64,000 bases of DNA. Source: Sceloporus undulatus. Lineage: Eukaryota > Chordata > Lepidosauria > Squamata > Phrynosomatidae. A model generated the notes under the pieces. It worked only from the letters and a program-made list of their open reading frames with translations, was not told the origin of the DNA and ran no database searches. The stretch lies in the NCBI RefSeq assembly GCF_019175285.1, contig NC_056527.1, positions 108,331,129-108,395,128 of the forward strand, read 5' to 3'. Position 1 is the stretch's first letter. Each line of letters begins with the position of its first letter. Position numbers and translations under genes: made by a program. This document shows, piece by piece, positions 29,694-41,025 of the stretch.

Positions 29694-29770
29694 GTCGCCA
29701 TGGCAACCCTTTGTTACCTCCAACGTTGGAGTGGTCCAGCCGGGGAGGGGGCTGCCAGGCCTGGTATATA
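29694..29770 (+). promoter_or_regulatory. Promoter: RFX X-box and TATA box
   Basis: GTCGCCATGGCAAC at 29694-29707 matches the RFX X-box (GTNRCC, spacer, RGYAAC). TATATA at 29765-29770 is about 60 bp downstream, in a CpG-containing region. GTCAGCAGCGCTGAC near 29650 is a perfect inverted repeat with a 3-nt centre. The nearest gene on this strand is the phosphatase with its ORF at 33648. Assignment to that gene is inference. Confidence 0.55.
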
Positions 29771-29794
29771 GGCGATGCTGGGGGGAGCTGGGGA

Positions 29795-30125
29795 AGGAAA
29801 CTCCCGATTCCCAGCCAGGAGACCGAGAGAGGTTGAGAGAAGCCCGGCCACCAGGAGAGAAGGAGACATATAGTCCTATTGCATTTGATATTATATTTTA
29901 TATATACCAAGATAAGAAGGAGAGAGCTGCTTGGAAGCAGAGAAAGTGGAAGAAGACAAACAGATCTCGAATTGGGAAGGAGAGACATTCAAACCCCCTT
30001 CTCTCTCTCTCTCTTGGCCTGCTTCTCAAAAAAGGCGTTTTTAGGTGGGCCCAAGGGGGTTCCTTTGCAGGAAAGACTTTTTGAGACCCATCCTCAGAGC
30101 CTTCACTGAAAGACAACCCCGACTG
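29795..30125 (+). other. Probable non-coding first exon of the phosphatase gene
   Basis: GC-rich transcript-like sequence about 25 bp after the TATA box, ending at a donor candidate CTG/gtaattt. The coding exon at 33622 has an acceptor but no upstream coding sequence, so a 5'UTR exon is expected. Other donors such as TAG/gtgggc near 30042 are possible. RNA reads joining this area to 33622 would settle it. Confidence 0.42.
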
Positions 30126-31373
30126 GTAATTTCTTTAAAAATCATACTATCATGATCATTATGGGTGAATGTCTGGTGAGGGCAGTGGAGGGGTAAAGGT
30201 TTCAATGGGGCGGCTGTGGGGAGAATTAGGGTTGGCGTTTGAGGCAATGGTTTAGGGGATTTTTAAAGCTGATAAAACAAGTAGGTTTGGCCAAAGGGAG
30301 GGACTCTTGGAGACATGAAGATTGTTTAAAAATGGTATTTATTAAGGTTTTTAAATTTATTAAGGTTCAGTTTAATAATAAATTTATTTTTTAAAGTTAT
30401 TAAGGTTTTTAAATGTAAAAGAAAAAAAAATAGAATCATATACATAACACATCCTAATAACCATTCCCAATCACACACAACATTAACATTACAGTACATT
30501 ATTTTCATTCAAAACCTTAGACATCCATTACATCCACAAAAACAATCACACTTAAGATCAGTTTGGGTCCTGACATCCAACGCTGCATTGTTCCTTAACT
30601 TTCTCATCTGCAGTCTTTTGAGTGTTATCTCAGTTCCTTTTTTACTTTTTTATGCTGTCGCTTCTTGGCTATATGCTGTTCTTCTGTGCCTTTGTCTATT
30701 AATATACTATGCCTTAAGGTAATTTCTAGTCTTTAATTAGTAAGCAGATAGGCAATTTTTTAGTTACTTAATTAAGTCTGTTACTATTACATTTTTCCAC
30801 TCCTGTTTCATATGTAGCAATACCTTGTCCCAGTCTTGGAAGCATGAGGATTGGAAGGGGCTGGTAAAAGGCTTGTTTTAAGTCTCAGGACATCTGATGT
30901 GTTAACAGAAAGTGTGTTTTTGTGGGGAGTGCTGCTTACTGCTGACAGATATTTTGGCATGCTGAGAAATGAGGCAGACAAGTGCAGGAACACCGCTTTG
31001 GTTCAGAGTCAGTGTGCGGCCAGAAATAACTGCCCCACCCTGATCAGAGTCATGACTACAGGCACATAACAAAATGTGAGCAGAGAAGAATGATGTTGAT
31101 GTAGGTTTTCTACTAGAGGTGCAGCACAGAGAGGTTTGGTCTTGAGCGGAAGAGGTTTGAGGCAGAGAGAATTTGGAATTGCACATTTTTCCAGGGCAGG
31201 ATAGAGACAGGGTGGTTGGTGACAATTGCTGCATTTGAGAGCAGTGGGATTAAAATGGAGTGGATGCGGACCATTGTATTCTCAAGTTACATTCTGGAGC
31301 CTGGGGCTGAATGGTGTGAACTTGACTGGGGGTTAGACCTTTGGCATGTCTAAGCTAACTGAAAGAGTTAGTG

Positions 31374-31772
31374 TATACTCGGCTATAAGTCGAGACCTCA
31401 TGTAAAAGTCGAGGGCGGGTTTTGGGGGCAAAAGTATGGATTTTGATATGACTCATGGATAAGTCGAGGGTAAAACCTAGGGGCATGTAGCAAAGGATCT
31501 AAAGGATGAAGGAAAGGAAAACAGTGCCAAAGAACTTACAAAATTCCAGCAGGGATAATAGTTTGTGCTCACCCTAAAAGCTGAGGAGGTGAGAGAGCTG
31601 AGGGAAGGCCAGTACTTCCTAAATAGATTATATTTCTGCCTTTTACCTGGAGATGGTTCCTTTTTTTTTTTTAAATATGAGTTAAAGTACAGTACTTATA
31701 TTGACCCATGGATAAGGTTTTTTTGGGTCAATTTGTGACTAAAATTTTTAGATTTAATACGTGAGTATGTAT
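31374..31772. mobile_element. DNA transposon remnant (TATACTCGGCTATAAGTCGA end)
   Basis: The left part reads TATAAGTCGAGACCTCATGT, then ACTCATGGATAAGTCGAGGG. The right part reads TTGACCCATGGATAAGG and ends ACGTGAGTATGTATA, roughly inverted to the left end. About 180 unrelated bases sit between. It lies in the intron of the phosphatase gene. Family not resolved. Confidence 0.55.
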
Positions 31773-33647
31773 AGTAAATACAGGTACAAGAAATTATTCA
31801 TATTTTGAAGTACAGGTCATTTATATATGTTCATTTCTGAGAACCCAGAAAGAGATATCAGAATGCACTTGTATTTTGAAGCTTAAAATGGGAGCATGAT
31901 TCAGCACTTTGCCTATGTATGGTGAAAACATTTTGGAAGTGAGAAGATACTGAGAGGAATGGACCTCACAGAAGGCCGATGGAGGTGTAATTACGATTCT
32001 TATACAGTAAGGTCATCCAGACTGGAACATACAACCTGAATTAAGTGGGAACATCTTGGAAGTTAAAGGACATATTTACCAGATCATCTTTTCTTATTTA
32101 GAGTATAAATTCACAGCACTTTTTTACTTCCCAAGGTTAACATATGCTAGATCTACTAAATGTAAGAAGCATGGAGTGATAAAGGGAGAAACTTCCCCCC
32201 CAAAATCCAGCCATTTATCTGACTATGATGTAAAAGAGCAATTAAAAAAAAAAGCATTTTAAGGGGTACCAATCTGTATTAAATGGTATGTGCTCTCTTT
32301 GGACCTATGGGCCCAGCTTCCATTTAGCTAGGATGATTGCCTGTAGTTGTACAACACACCACAATAATGATTGTATTGCCACATGACTAAGGAAATGAGA
32401 TTGAATTGTAACCCCTGTCAATTGTTGTGTGGGGATGTTTAAGGTAAATTGGGGTGATATCACTGCACAGTATGGCATATCTGAACTGACTTCCCTGCAT
32501 TTTAAAGGTAATAAAACTAAGTAGCAGCCTGCTCTCAAATGCCCTAGGAAGGGCCAATGTTGTTTCTCCAAGATGTAATATATCCAGCTGAGCACCAGCA
32601 CATCACACTGGCCTGGCACTTCGAGGCAGGAACATAATATACCGATCAATAATTATGATGATGGTGCATACCTTCTTGTGAAGGTATGATGGTAGGATTG
32701 CATAGCTAAATGAGAGAATCAGTGCTGCAGATGGGACAGTAAAACTGTAGGAAATTATGAATTCAAAGAGAGGATCTGGAGAAACTCCAGTATAAAAACT
32801 GTCTCTTTCCCTATGCATCAGTAATCACAAAGTATGCGTCACACAAATGTGCATCAGAACTTCCTCCTCCCCAACCCATTTTGAGCTCATGGCTGTGATG
32901 GTGAAGAAGGTGGGATGGTAAAGAGTGTTGGAAGCATGCAGTGGTAAGGCAGGGTAGGGAGTGTCCAGTTGCAAACACAGAGGCCACTGGCCCTTTAAGA
33001 GGCTGTCCACTCCCGCCTGTATTCCTCCATTTTCCCATCGTCTATTCTACATCATCCCCCTCCTGCGCAGCATTCCTGCAGCATCACACTTTCTAGTTCC
33101 TTCCCTCCCTGCATCTAACCCTCAGAAGCAGAGGTCTCCTTTGCCGGATGAGAGCAGCTGCTAGGTTTACAAGGAAATGACTGAGGTAGGGTATTGGGAG
33201 ACATTTGACTTTGCATAGAGGTTGAACTTGCTGATTTATGTGTTGCTGTCTTATGCCTAAATTTTCTTACTTATCACTTTACTTTGCTCTGTCTGAGCAT
33301 CCATCTGTCTTGTTCTCCTGTTTCATAATTATTTCCATTAATTGGATATGTTCTTTCTACTCTTGAAAGTATTGCCTGACTCCTACTTTACCCCGTCTCC
33401 CTAAATCCAGTATCCACAGTTAACTTAGTTTCCTGTTTGTTTAGTACAGGGATATCTTGAAGAGGGAACAGAATTTGGGCATGGAGGCTTTTGCTCTCTG
33501 GAGCATGCAAACTGTAAGAACTAACTGCTTAAATCAGAGACTTAGAAAATGGTATTGTGCCCCATTAACTCTGCTTAAAGTGCACCTCTTAAGACTTTTG
33601 CCTCTTTTCTTCTCCCCATAGCTGTTATGTATGCTGAACCATCCACC

Positions 33648-34268
33648 ATGAATTTCCGGAACCATGGGTTCTTCCGCCGTTCTCCACCCCCTTCTGTGGC
33701 AAAACCATCACCTACTGCTGGGAATAGTTTGTCCGTTTTAGGAGGCATTGCTCAAATCTCCCCATGCCTCTATCTCTGCTCTGGCAATGCTGCTTCCAAT
33801 AGGCATTTGGTCTACTCCAGGGCTGTAACGTGCGTAGTGAATGCCACCATGGAAATCCCCAATGCCAACTGGCCAGATATTGACTACATCAAGGTACCTG
33901 TTCCTGATCTTCCACATGCTCCACTCTCCTTGTACTTTGACTCTGTGGCTGACAGGATACATCAGACAGGGAAGAAGAATGGAAGAACCCTTGTCCATTG
34001 TGTAGCAGGTGTCAGTAGGTCTGCCTCTCTTTGTATAGCCTACTTAATGAAGTATCACCGGCTGAGTCTCTTGGATGCCCATGAGTGGGTGAAGAGCAGA
34101 CGACCCGTTGTAAGGCCCAACGTAGGCTTTTGGAGACAGCTCATTGAATATGAACGCAAGCTGTTTGGCAAGAACACTGTCAAGATGGTGCCCTCACCAA
34201 TTGGGTTGATCCCAGATGTATATGAAAAGGAAACCCGTGGCCTGGTCCCCTTGTGGAACTTAAGATAG
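33648..34268 (+). CDS. Atypical dual-specificity phosphatase, DUSP14/18/21 group
   Basis: Removes phosphate from Tyr and Ser/Thr; relatives act on MAP kinase signalling. The single coding exon gives 206 residues; DUSP14 is about 198. The signature HCVAGVSRS holds catalytic Cys118 and Arg124, with general acid Asp87 in VPVPDLPHAP. Family blocks are GGIAQIS, NATMEIPNANWP, RRPVVRPNVGFWRQLIEYE and PDVYEKETRGLVPLW. A novel, Pro/Ser-rich N-terminus of about 30 residues precedes the fold. The start at 33648 has a CCACC Kozak context. An upstream in-frame ATG at 33627 adds seven residues and has a weak context. Acceptor ccccatag ends at 33621. The C-terminus matches DUSP14 best, but this looks like a separate paralogue, so no symbol is given. 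Confidence 0.93.
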   Translation: MNFRNHGFFRRSPPPSVAKPSPTAGNSLSVLGGIAQISPCLYLCSGNAASNRHLVYSRAVTCVVNATMEIPNANWPDIDYIKVPVPDLPHAPLSLYFDSVADRIHQTGKKNGRTLVHCVAGVSRSASLCIAYLMKYHRLSLLDAHEWVKSRRPVVRPNVGFWRQLIEYERKLFGKNTVKMVPSPIGLIPDVYEKETRGLVPLWNLR

Positions 34269-35700
34269 ACACTGGGCAACTTTGGGAAGATGGTTGGGTG
34301 GTGGGCTTCTTGGATTTAGGGTCAGAATATTCCACCCTGTTAGGACCACTAATAAGACCTTGTGACAGGGTGGACCTTGATGAGAAATTCTGTTATGATA
34401 GTCTTTTTGTAAGACCTTGCAATATAAGTAGATTATGGAAAAGATATGAGTCACTTGAGCTGTTCAATGTCTTTGATGTTTGGTTCTGCCATGTCAGATG
34501 TTGCTAAGAATTTATATCTCGCTTATATTCTGAGAAGATGGTTCAAAACAAAGTACAAGGAGTATTTCTAATGAAAACAGGAGCTCCAAGGTCTTACTAA
34601 ATTGATGCTTTCTTTGCAAGGAGAAAGGAAAAAAAGCATCTGTAGTTAGGAATTAATGTAGTTAGGAATTTAAAGCTTTGGGGTTACAGAAGGAACAACA
34701 GCAACTAAAAGGTAATTGTGCTATGGTTAGAAGCAAAATTTTATAGTACAAGAGAAAGATAGTTTCCAGTTGAAAATTTCTAAGATTACCATGGTTGGAA
34801 GAGTAAGGTACTGTATATCCAGAGGTGGTACAAATTTTCAGATCAGTCACAAGAAAATCTATTCAGTATTTCAAAGTGGAGTGAGTAGCTGGGGACCTTA
34901 AAGCCCTGAAGTTTTCCCCATTACCTTATGAAGTGTGGGGAAATTGTGGGGAGAGAAAGAGCTCAATTGAGGATGAAAGTTTGCTTTGGAGGTACAACTG
35001 CTCCAGCATTTTAAGTCCCCACTTACCAAGAAATTTAGTAAATTAAGAGACCCCTTGTTATAAGTTTCTGCTGTGAAGTAATCCACCTTGAAAGGACTTA
35101 ACCATCTGCACTCACCAGACCCTTTGTTTCCAAAAAGGAGCCATCTTGTACATGGTAATTTTTAGCACTCTCATTATTATTACCATTTTTGGTGACTATA
35201 CAAGGAGTGGGTAACAATTTCACAATAGCATTTTCATTCCAGATCAAGGAATGTGTTTCATCCCCACTTTTGGCGGTTTCGGCCTATGTGTACCTTTCAG
35301 AGCAATTTCCTACTAGACCTCTCTGCATATAAAGCAGGCCTAGCTAGAAAGTTCTAGAAGCTTAAGAGATCACAGTTTAAAGTGGTTGGTAAACCAGTCT
35401 GGGTTTTGGGAAAGGATTGTTTATTGGCAGAAGAATGTTTTATGGTTTTTCTGAGAACTGTGACTTATGTGCACATTTGAAGATGGGATTGTCGATCTCC
35501 TCATTCTCACAGAAAACCTCTACTCAAAAAGTCGCTTTTAGTTTCTTGAAGAAAAGAAGAAACCTTGAAGAGAGGCTCTAGGGCCCTTGCCGCACAATAT
35601 TATCTCTACAGACCAAGCACTTTCAGGAATGATTGAGGTATTTGAAGATAGAAAGCTGTTTCTTTTCATCATACCATGAATAAACAAGTGGAGCATTTCA
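34269..35700 (+). other. Probable 3'UTR of the phosphatase gene
   Basis: Repeat-poor sequence after the stop codon, up to a poly(A) signal candidate AATAAA at 35679-35684. A hAT-type MITE begins immediately after. Weaker signals lie near 36960 and 37786, so the end is uncertain. Confidence 0.4.
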
Positions 35701-35702
35701 GG

Positions 35703-35826
35703 GGTGGCACTCATGTGGCCTTCAAGATGATGGATTGCAGCTCCCAGCATTCCTTAGCATTAGTTGTGCTGGTTATGTGAGGACCACAGTCCAACAACAT
35801 CTGGAAGGCCACATGATTTCCACTCT
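35703..35826. mobile_element. Short hAT-like MITE
   Basis: Starts CAGGGGTGGCACTCATGTGG and ends GGCCACATGATTTCCACTCT, inverted to each other. The interior has CAGCTCCCAGCATTCC and CCAACAACATCTGGAAGG, a common lizard repeat phrase. A relative lies at 36208-36340. Confidence 0.65.
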
Positions 35827-36207
35827 GAAAGATTAAATTCAATGTGTGTGTTGAGGGAGGGATGTCATCTGGTACAGACACTTATGTAGCAGTTTGGAGC
35901 TTTTATTCAGTTATTAGGCAATAACCCATCTCCTCCATCTACACTTTCAGCTTGTGACTTGTAATTTGGTGACAATGAAAAGTGTTTTGAAAATATAGAA
36001 GTACTATTTGTTGGGGTGCAGGGGGCACTTTTTTTGGAACATTTAGGGACCTTTTAGGTTTACTTATTAGGCAGATTATTATTTCAGTAGTTTCTTGTGT
36101 GAAATTTATCAGCTGCTAAAAGTTCACTTAATGAAGATAGAAACCAATAGCACCTGCAAAAATATATTGAAATTTTGAACAAAACTTTACACTTACACCT
36201 TAGGACA

Positions 36208-36340
36208 AGTGTGGAAATCACATAGCTCTCCAGATGTTGTTGGTTTGCAATTCCCACCAGTAATAGCCACCAATGGTGGTGAATGCTTGGACTCAGTCCA
36301 ACAACATCCTAGAGGATGAACACAATTCCCAGCTCCTGCT
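36208..36340. mobile_element. Short hAT-like MITE, relative
   Basis: CTCTCCAGATGTTGTTGGTT on the left and AGTCCAACAACATCCTAGAG on the right form the inner inverted arms. Outer ends are worn. Confidence 0.55.
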
Positions 36341-37803
36341 TTAGACTGAAAAAATACTCAATTCAAAAGCAAGATTAGGATGTTCTTGAGTGAAAGGTTA
36401 TTATATGGGCCTTCTTCCATCCAAAACAAAGCTTTCAGTCACACCTTTACTTTATGCATTCTCAGGACTAATTTTTGCATTGCCTATTTTCCAGCTGTTT
36501 AAGCAGTAGGATTACACTGAGGAAAGAGCTGAAGTGATGTCAAGAATCATAATGCCAGAAGTCTCATTCTTCAAAATTAGGCACAAAACTATCAAGGTTG
36601 AAAAGGGCCTCCAAATCTCCTCAAACTGCCAGCATCATAGTGGGTGTCTAACCAATAAGAGAAAGAGTGGGAGGGAGACCTTTTCAGACCGAATGTAACC
36701 CATGCTAACTCAAGGGTCACGCAAACATTTCTATGGGTTAGGCCCACAAGTAGAACTGCAGCTATCACTAAGGAACTTATTATAGGGCTCGGAGCATAAG
36801 CTGGTCTTCCTTTCAAATGGTATATATGTGTATATATAAATATTTAAAGCTGCTCCAGTTCTGTAAACTTTATACATACTAGAGGATTAAAAGGGGGGAA
36901 AGTCTCTATATTAATTAAAAGTTAGGATTTCATATGGCTTCAGTTCAATCACAAAATATATTAATAAAAATAAAAAAAACAATTTGGTTCCTGTTTTTTG
37001 GTTTGGCTTGCTTGCCTTTATGAAATAATGGCATATTTGAGAGCGTGGAAAGATGAAATATATGAGTCAGAGGTATTGCTATGGTACCGATTCAGATTCC
37101 CAATTAAAATGTTCTTCCAGTCTCCAAATTTCTAGCATTGCAGAGTGAGATACTGAAACTTATTCATGCCTTATATTTGCTGCATCATCCCCTTGGACTG
37201 TCCCTTGTAACCTTGCCTGGCCCTTTACTTTAAATGTCTAAACTGTGCTTCTAAATGCTTGTCTGGAGTTTTAAGTTACTTCAGTGCTGGAAATCTGAGC
37301 AATGCCTTTGTGTCTCCTTTTAGCTGCATCCCTGGTAGGTCTCAGAGGAAAGAGTGGTTCTACCTTTTCATCTACAGATAAAAAAAGTTATTTACCTGAG
37401 ATCCAATTAAACTGCTATCAAATATGGTAAATACATTACGGAGCTAGAGCCATCAACTGTACCTAATGTAATATGTCTTTCTGTGAGGCCCAGGGAGGGG
37501 ACTTGGGCAGAGTGCTGCCTTTCAAAATAATTAATTCTGGACTAAATGGATGTAATGAGACAACTTTGCATAAATCAGCTCAACACACTGGGCACCACCT
37601 GCTCTGCCATCAGGCCCCAATCTTGCATTTCATTTATGCTGAGCTTTCAGTCAACAAACTTTTCATCTATATGGTTGAGTTTAACTGCAGACTTCATAGT
37701 CACAACAATGAACCCTTCCCCTCCATGTGCCAACTACAGTAACTGGATGGACATGTTTGGGAAACTCAAAAACTTGATCTTGAGTTAATAAAGGTATTAC
37801 CCC

Positions 37804-38050
37804 AGCCTCAGGATTACATTTGGACCAGGGTTTGAATCCCCGTTTAGCCATGGAAACCCACCTGGTCTCTGACTTTGAAGTGCAAACATTTATGTGGGAG
37901 ATATGTATAAAAATCAAATCTTTTCCAGTAACGTAACAACTCTCTGCCTCAGGAAGGCAATGAAAAATCTCAGTGGAATATAAAGTTTGCCAAGAAAACC
38001 CTAAGATAGAGTGGCCATGAGTCAGAATTAACTTAAAGGCATATAACAAC
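37804..38050 (+). repeat. Sauria-type SINE, diverged
   Basis: CCAGGGTTTGAATCCCCG B-box, CTCTCTGCCTCAGGAAGGCA body and GAGTGGCCATGAGTCAGAAT tail ending GGCATATAACAAC. The head is largely lost and about 55 unrelated bases split the body. Confidence 0.7.
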
Positions 38051-38493
38051 CTTAAGCTTTGTCAGAAATTATGGAATCCTCTCCCATAAATACCTAAGTA
38101 TAGTATGTAATGTAACAATGTAAGTTAGAGAACAAACTGTGTGGAGAACTTGGTAGTTAAGGAATCTGGTTTGGATAACATATGCAGAGGCTAGAAGGGA
38201 AGACACAAAAGACCTTTTCATATGTACCTCCAGCACCACAAAACTACATCCTGGTGGAGTGACCCATTCTGAGGGGAAAAAGTGTGTGAATGTATTCAAC
38301 TGCACAAACAATCTCATGTCCCATGTGTATAATTCGTTGTGTAGCATCATCTCACTTAAATGTGCTCATCTGCAGCATGGGATCATGCCAAAGAGAAGCA
38401 GCTGTAGTTGTGGGTCGCACAAACTCCACTCCCTACATGATGGTGATTTTGTTTCATCAGATCTAGAAACTAACACTTTTAAAATAAGGAACC

Positions 38494-38710
38494 ATTGTGG
38501 TTAGTGGGTTGAGCATTTGACTATGCTTTGGAGACTAGGATTCAAATCTCTGTTCAGCCAGTGAAATCCACTGGGTAACCTTGGGCAAGTAAAGTCCTTT
38601 CAGCCTCAGGGAGGCAAAGGCATCCCCCCCAGAACAAAGAAAACCCCATGATAGGTTCACCTTAGAATAACCATAATCAGAAATGACTTGAAGGTACAAA
38701 ACAGCAAACA
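38494..38710 (+). repeat. Sauria-type SINE
   Basis: CATTGTGGTTAGTGGGTTGA head, GGTAACCTTGGGCAAG body, CATAATCAGAAATGACTTGA tail. Confidence 0.8.
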
Positions 38711-38804
38711 GGACTTTTCCAGGGATCCAGATTCTGTGCTGGATACTTGATTACACTGAATTAAATGCTATGAGAGGCCAGCATGTTTAGGAAGAATGTA
38801 GTGG

Positions 38805-39527
38805 TGTAAGACGAATGAGTGAGCTCTGACTTAAACCCAGAGCTGAAGAACCGAAGAACCAAGGAATTGTGCTTTAAACATAGCTAAAGGAACAAACAAG
38901 ATGGTTCCGCGCAAAGCACTGATGTGACGAAGGTATTTGGCAACCGAGGCGAGGAAAGTTTAAAACTTGGAAGCTGAAGCGGGGTGCCGTCCAGGTGTGA
39001 CGAACCATGACCGGGAAGAACCTTATCTCCTGAGTCGCCATGATGAGGAACTGACAGGACAATGGAGAACTTTGAACAGAACGAGTAGCTTTGAACACGG
39101 ACGGATCTGAACAACCTGTCTGTCCTCCCAGAAGAGGAAGTTGAGTAATGGGCTGCAATATTGCAAGATTCCAGCAGCCAAGAGTGAGAGAGAAGGAAAA
39201 GTATAAAGATCCTGGACTTTCATCTCCATTTTGTTGGCACCATCCGCGGCAACGGTGTCATCCCCAGCCTTCGAGAACAACTGATCAATGTTCGGCGGAA
39301 GGGAAGTGTGTGTGAGTATTGTATGAATGTGTGAGTGAAAGAGCTCTTGATAATCAATGTTTGTGTTACTTGTGTGATTCAATAAATGTTACATGCATGG
39401 TGTTTAAAACCAAATTTGGTGTCTCAATGTCTTTCTTAGCCTTGCTGTGAATAGGTCCACGGAGGGAGAGGTTCTCATTACACGCTCTCAGGATAAACAG
39501 GTTGCCCTTACAATCTTGGGCATAACA
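38805..39527 (+). mobile_element. Probable solo LTR (fossil retroelement)
   Basis: About 723 bp starting TGTAAG and ending ATAACA, flanked by GTGG on both sides (38801-38804 and 39528-39531). Inside are a TATA-like GTATAAAG near 39200 and AATAAA near 39382, in the order expected for an LTR. No internal retroelement genes are attached, so it is a solo LTR. Gypsy-like or endogenous retroviral origin cannot be decided. It lies just beyond the 3' end of HIRIP3. Confidence 0.6.
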
Positions 39528-39574
39528 GTGGTACAAAAAGAGGATGAGCTTTATCAGAAACGTCTCTGGAATAG

Positions 39575-40237
39575 AAGTCCAAAAGAGATTTTATTTAAGG
39601 GATATATAAAAAACATTTCAAATTTTTTTCAGTCATATAAAATTTCCAACTCACAACATTTACAACAATAGGTAAACATGTTACATGTTCCAAAGGCACA
39701 CCAGTCCCCATCAAAACCTGTGACATTTAGTCCACAATGAATCATTCTCCTTTAGACTGTGCCAAAAGAAAGGGCAAAAATATGCCTCTGAGACATAGAC
39801 TCATGGGCTAACATGGAATAAAAAAACAACCAAACCGAAACCTCACCTCTTCCAATACACGCTTGCACTCCTGTTTAGGAAATGTTCAGTCTTGGGAAGA
39901 AAACTGATGGGAAAAAATGACGAAACCAACATCAATAATGGTATCTGAAGAGCTCAGGTATTTTTCAAGGAACTGAGTATCTCCATCCTTCTGCATCTCT
40001 TCCCTCAAAAGTAGGTATGTTTTCAAATAAATATAAGTATTTGCCTTTAACAGACAATCATGCCCCCTCTTCTTTTGCTGATAACCGAAGATAGCAAGAG
40101 TGACAAAATGTTGACAGCTTTCTTCTAGCTTATATTTGGAATGTATCTCAGCCTTCCTGGTTGTCCAATCCATCAGACTCTCGCTTCTCCTCACAACCAG
40201 GATGGTTGCCCCATCAAGGCCCCCTGCTTGCCCCAAG
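39575..40237 (-). other. HIRIP3: HIRIP3 3'UTR with poly(A) signal
   Basis: On the minus strand the first good AATAAA after the stop lies at 39595-39590. Cleavage would fall near 39575, about 50 bp from the edge of the solo LTR. Extent is inferred. Confidence 0.6.
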
Positions 40238-40383
40238 TCAGCTGCTTTCCCCATCAGAACTGATGACTCCACGAAGGTGGGACCAGTCTGTCACATGGCG
40301 ACGGATAGGTGGTTCTTCTGGTGAACTGGGGGGCTCCTCAGGCTTGCTGTAGAGACTCCAGACATTGCGACGCCTGGGACGGC
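40238..40383 (-). CDS. HIRIP3: HIRIP3 exon 7 (C-terminus and stop)
   Basis: Encodes GRPRRRNVWSLYSKPEEPPS, then SPEEPPIRRHVTDWSHLRGV and ISSDGESS before TGA at 40240-40238. The end matches human DWSHMRGIISSDGESN. Confidence 0.95.
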
Positions 40384-40993
40384 CTGTGGGAAAGAAGGGG
40401 AGAGTTTTTCATTAAAAGTCAAGCTTACTTTTCTGCCTACCTCATAAAATATAAGAACATACTTTCAGAACAAGTGGACTCTTGGCATTCCCAAAACTTA
40501 CTAGGCAATGCCTATTCCATTCCTAGAGAGCCAGTATGGTGTCGCTTGGGGTGGACTACAACTCTGGAGACTGGGGTCTGAATCCCCACTGAGTGACCTT
40601 GGGCAAGTCACACTCTCTCAGCCACAGAGAAAGACAAAGGCAAACCTCTTCTCTCTTGCTGCCCCTCATTCCTGGAACCTTTTTCCCCTGCATGCACGGC
40701 TCATGACTTCCCTAACCAGCTTTAAGGCTGAGCTGAAAACCATATTGTTTAGCGAAGCGTTCTCAGGGAATTTGTGATTGTCATCTGGCTGTCTGACAAT
40801 ATTTGATGTGATGTGATTTGTTTTATATTTGATGTTTTTAATTTGTTTTTTCTTTTCTACATGGTAATTTTATCTATTTTTCTTTTATTGTTATTATCTT
40901 AGAATGTACGCCTTGGGCAGGCTTTTATATACTCTTTAATTTTACCGACTTTGTACAGCGCTGTGTATAATTACAGTGCTTTAGAAATAAAGT

Positions 40994-41025
<32 letters not shown>

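Noticed and set aside
29473-30084. Overlapping open frames of 109-171 codons around the phosphatase promoter
   Set aside because: CpG/GC-rich 5' region; the encoded Ser/Pro/Glu runs look compositional and no in-frame join to the DUSP exon was found.
33627-33647. Upstream in-frame ATG of the phosphatase
   Set aside because: Weak context and only seven extra residues; the ATG at 33648 has a strong Kozak context.
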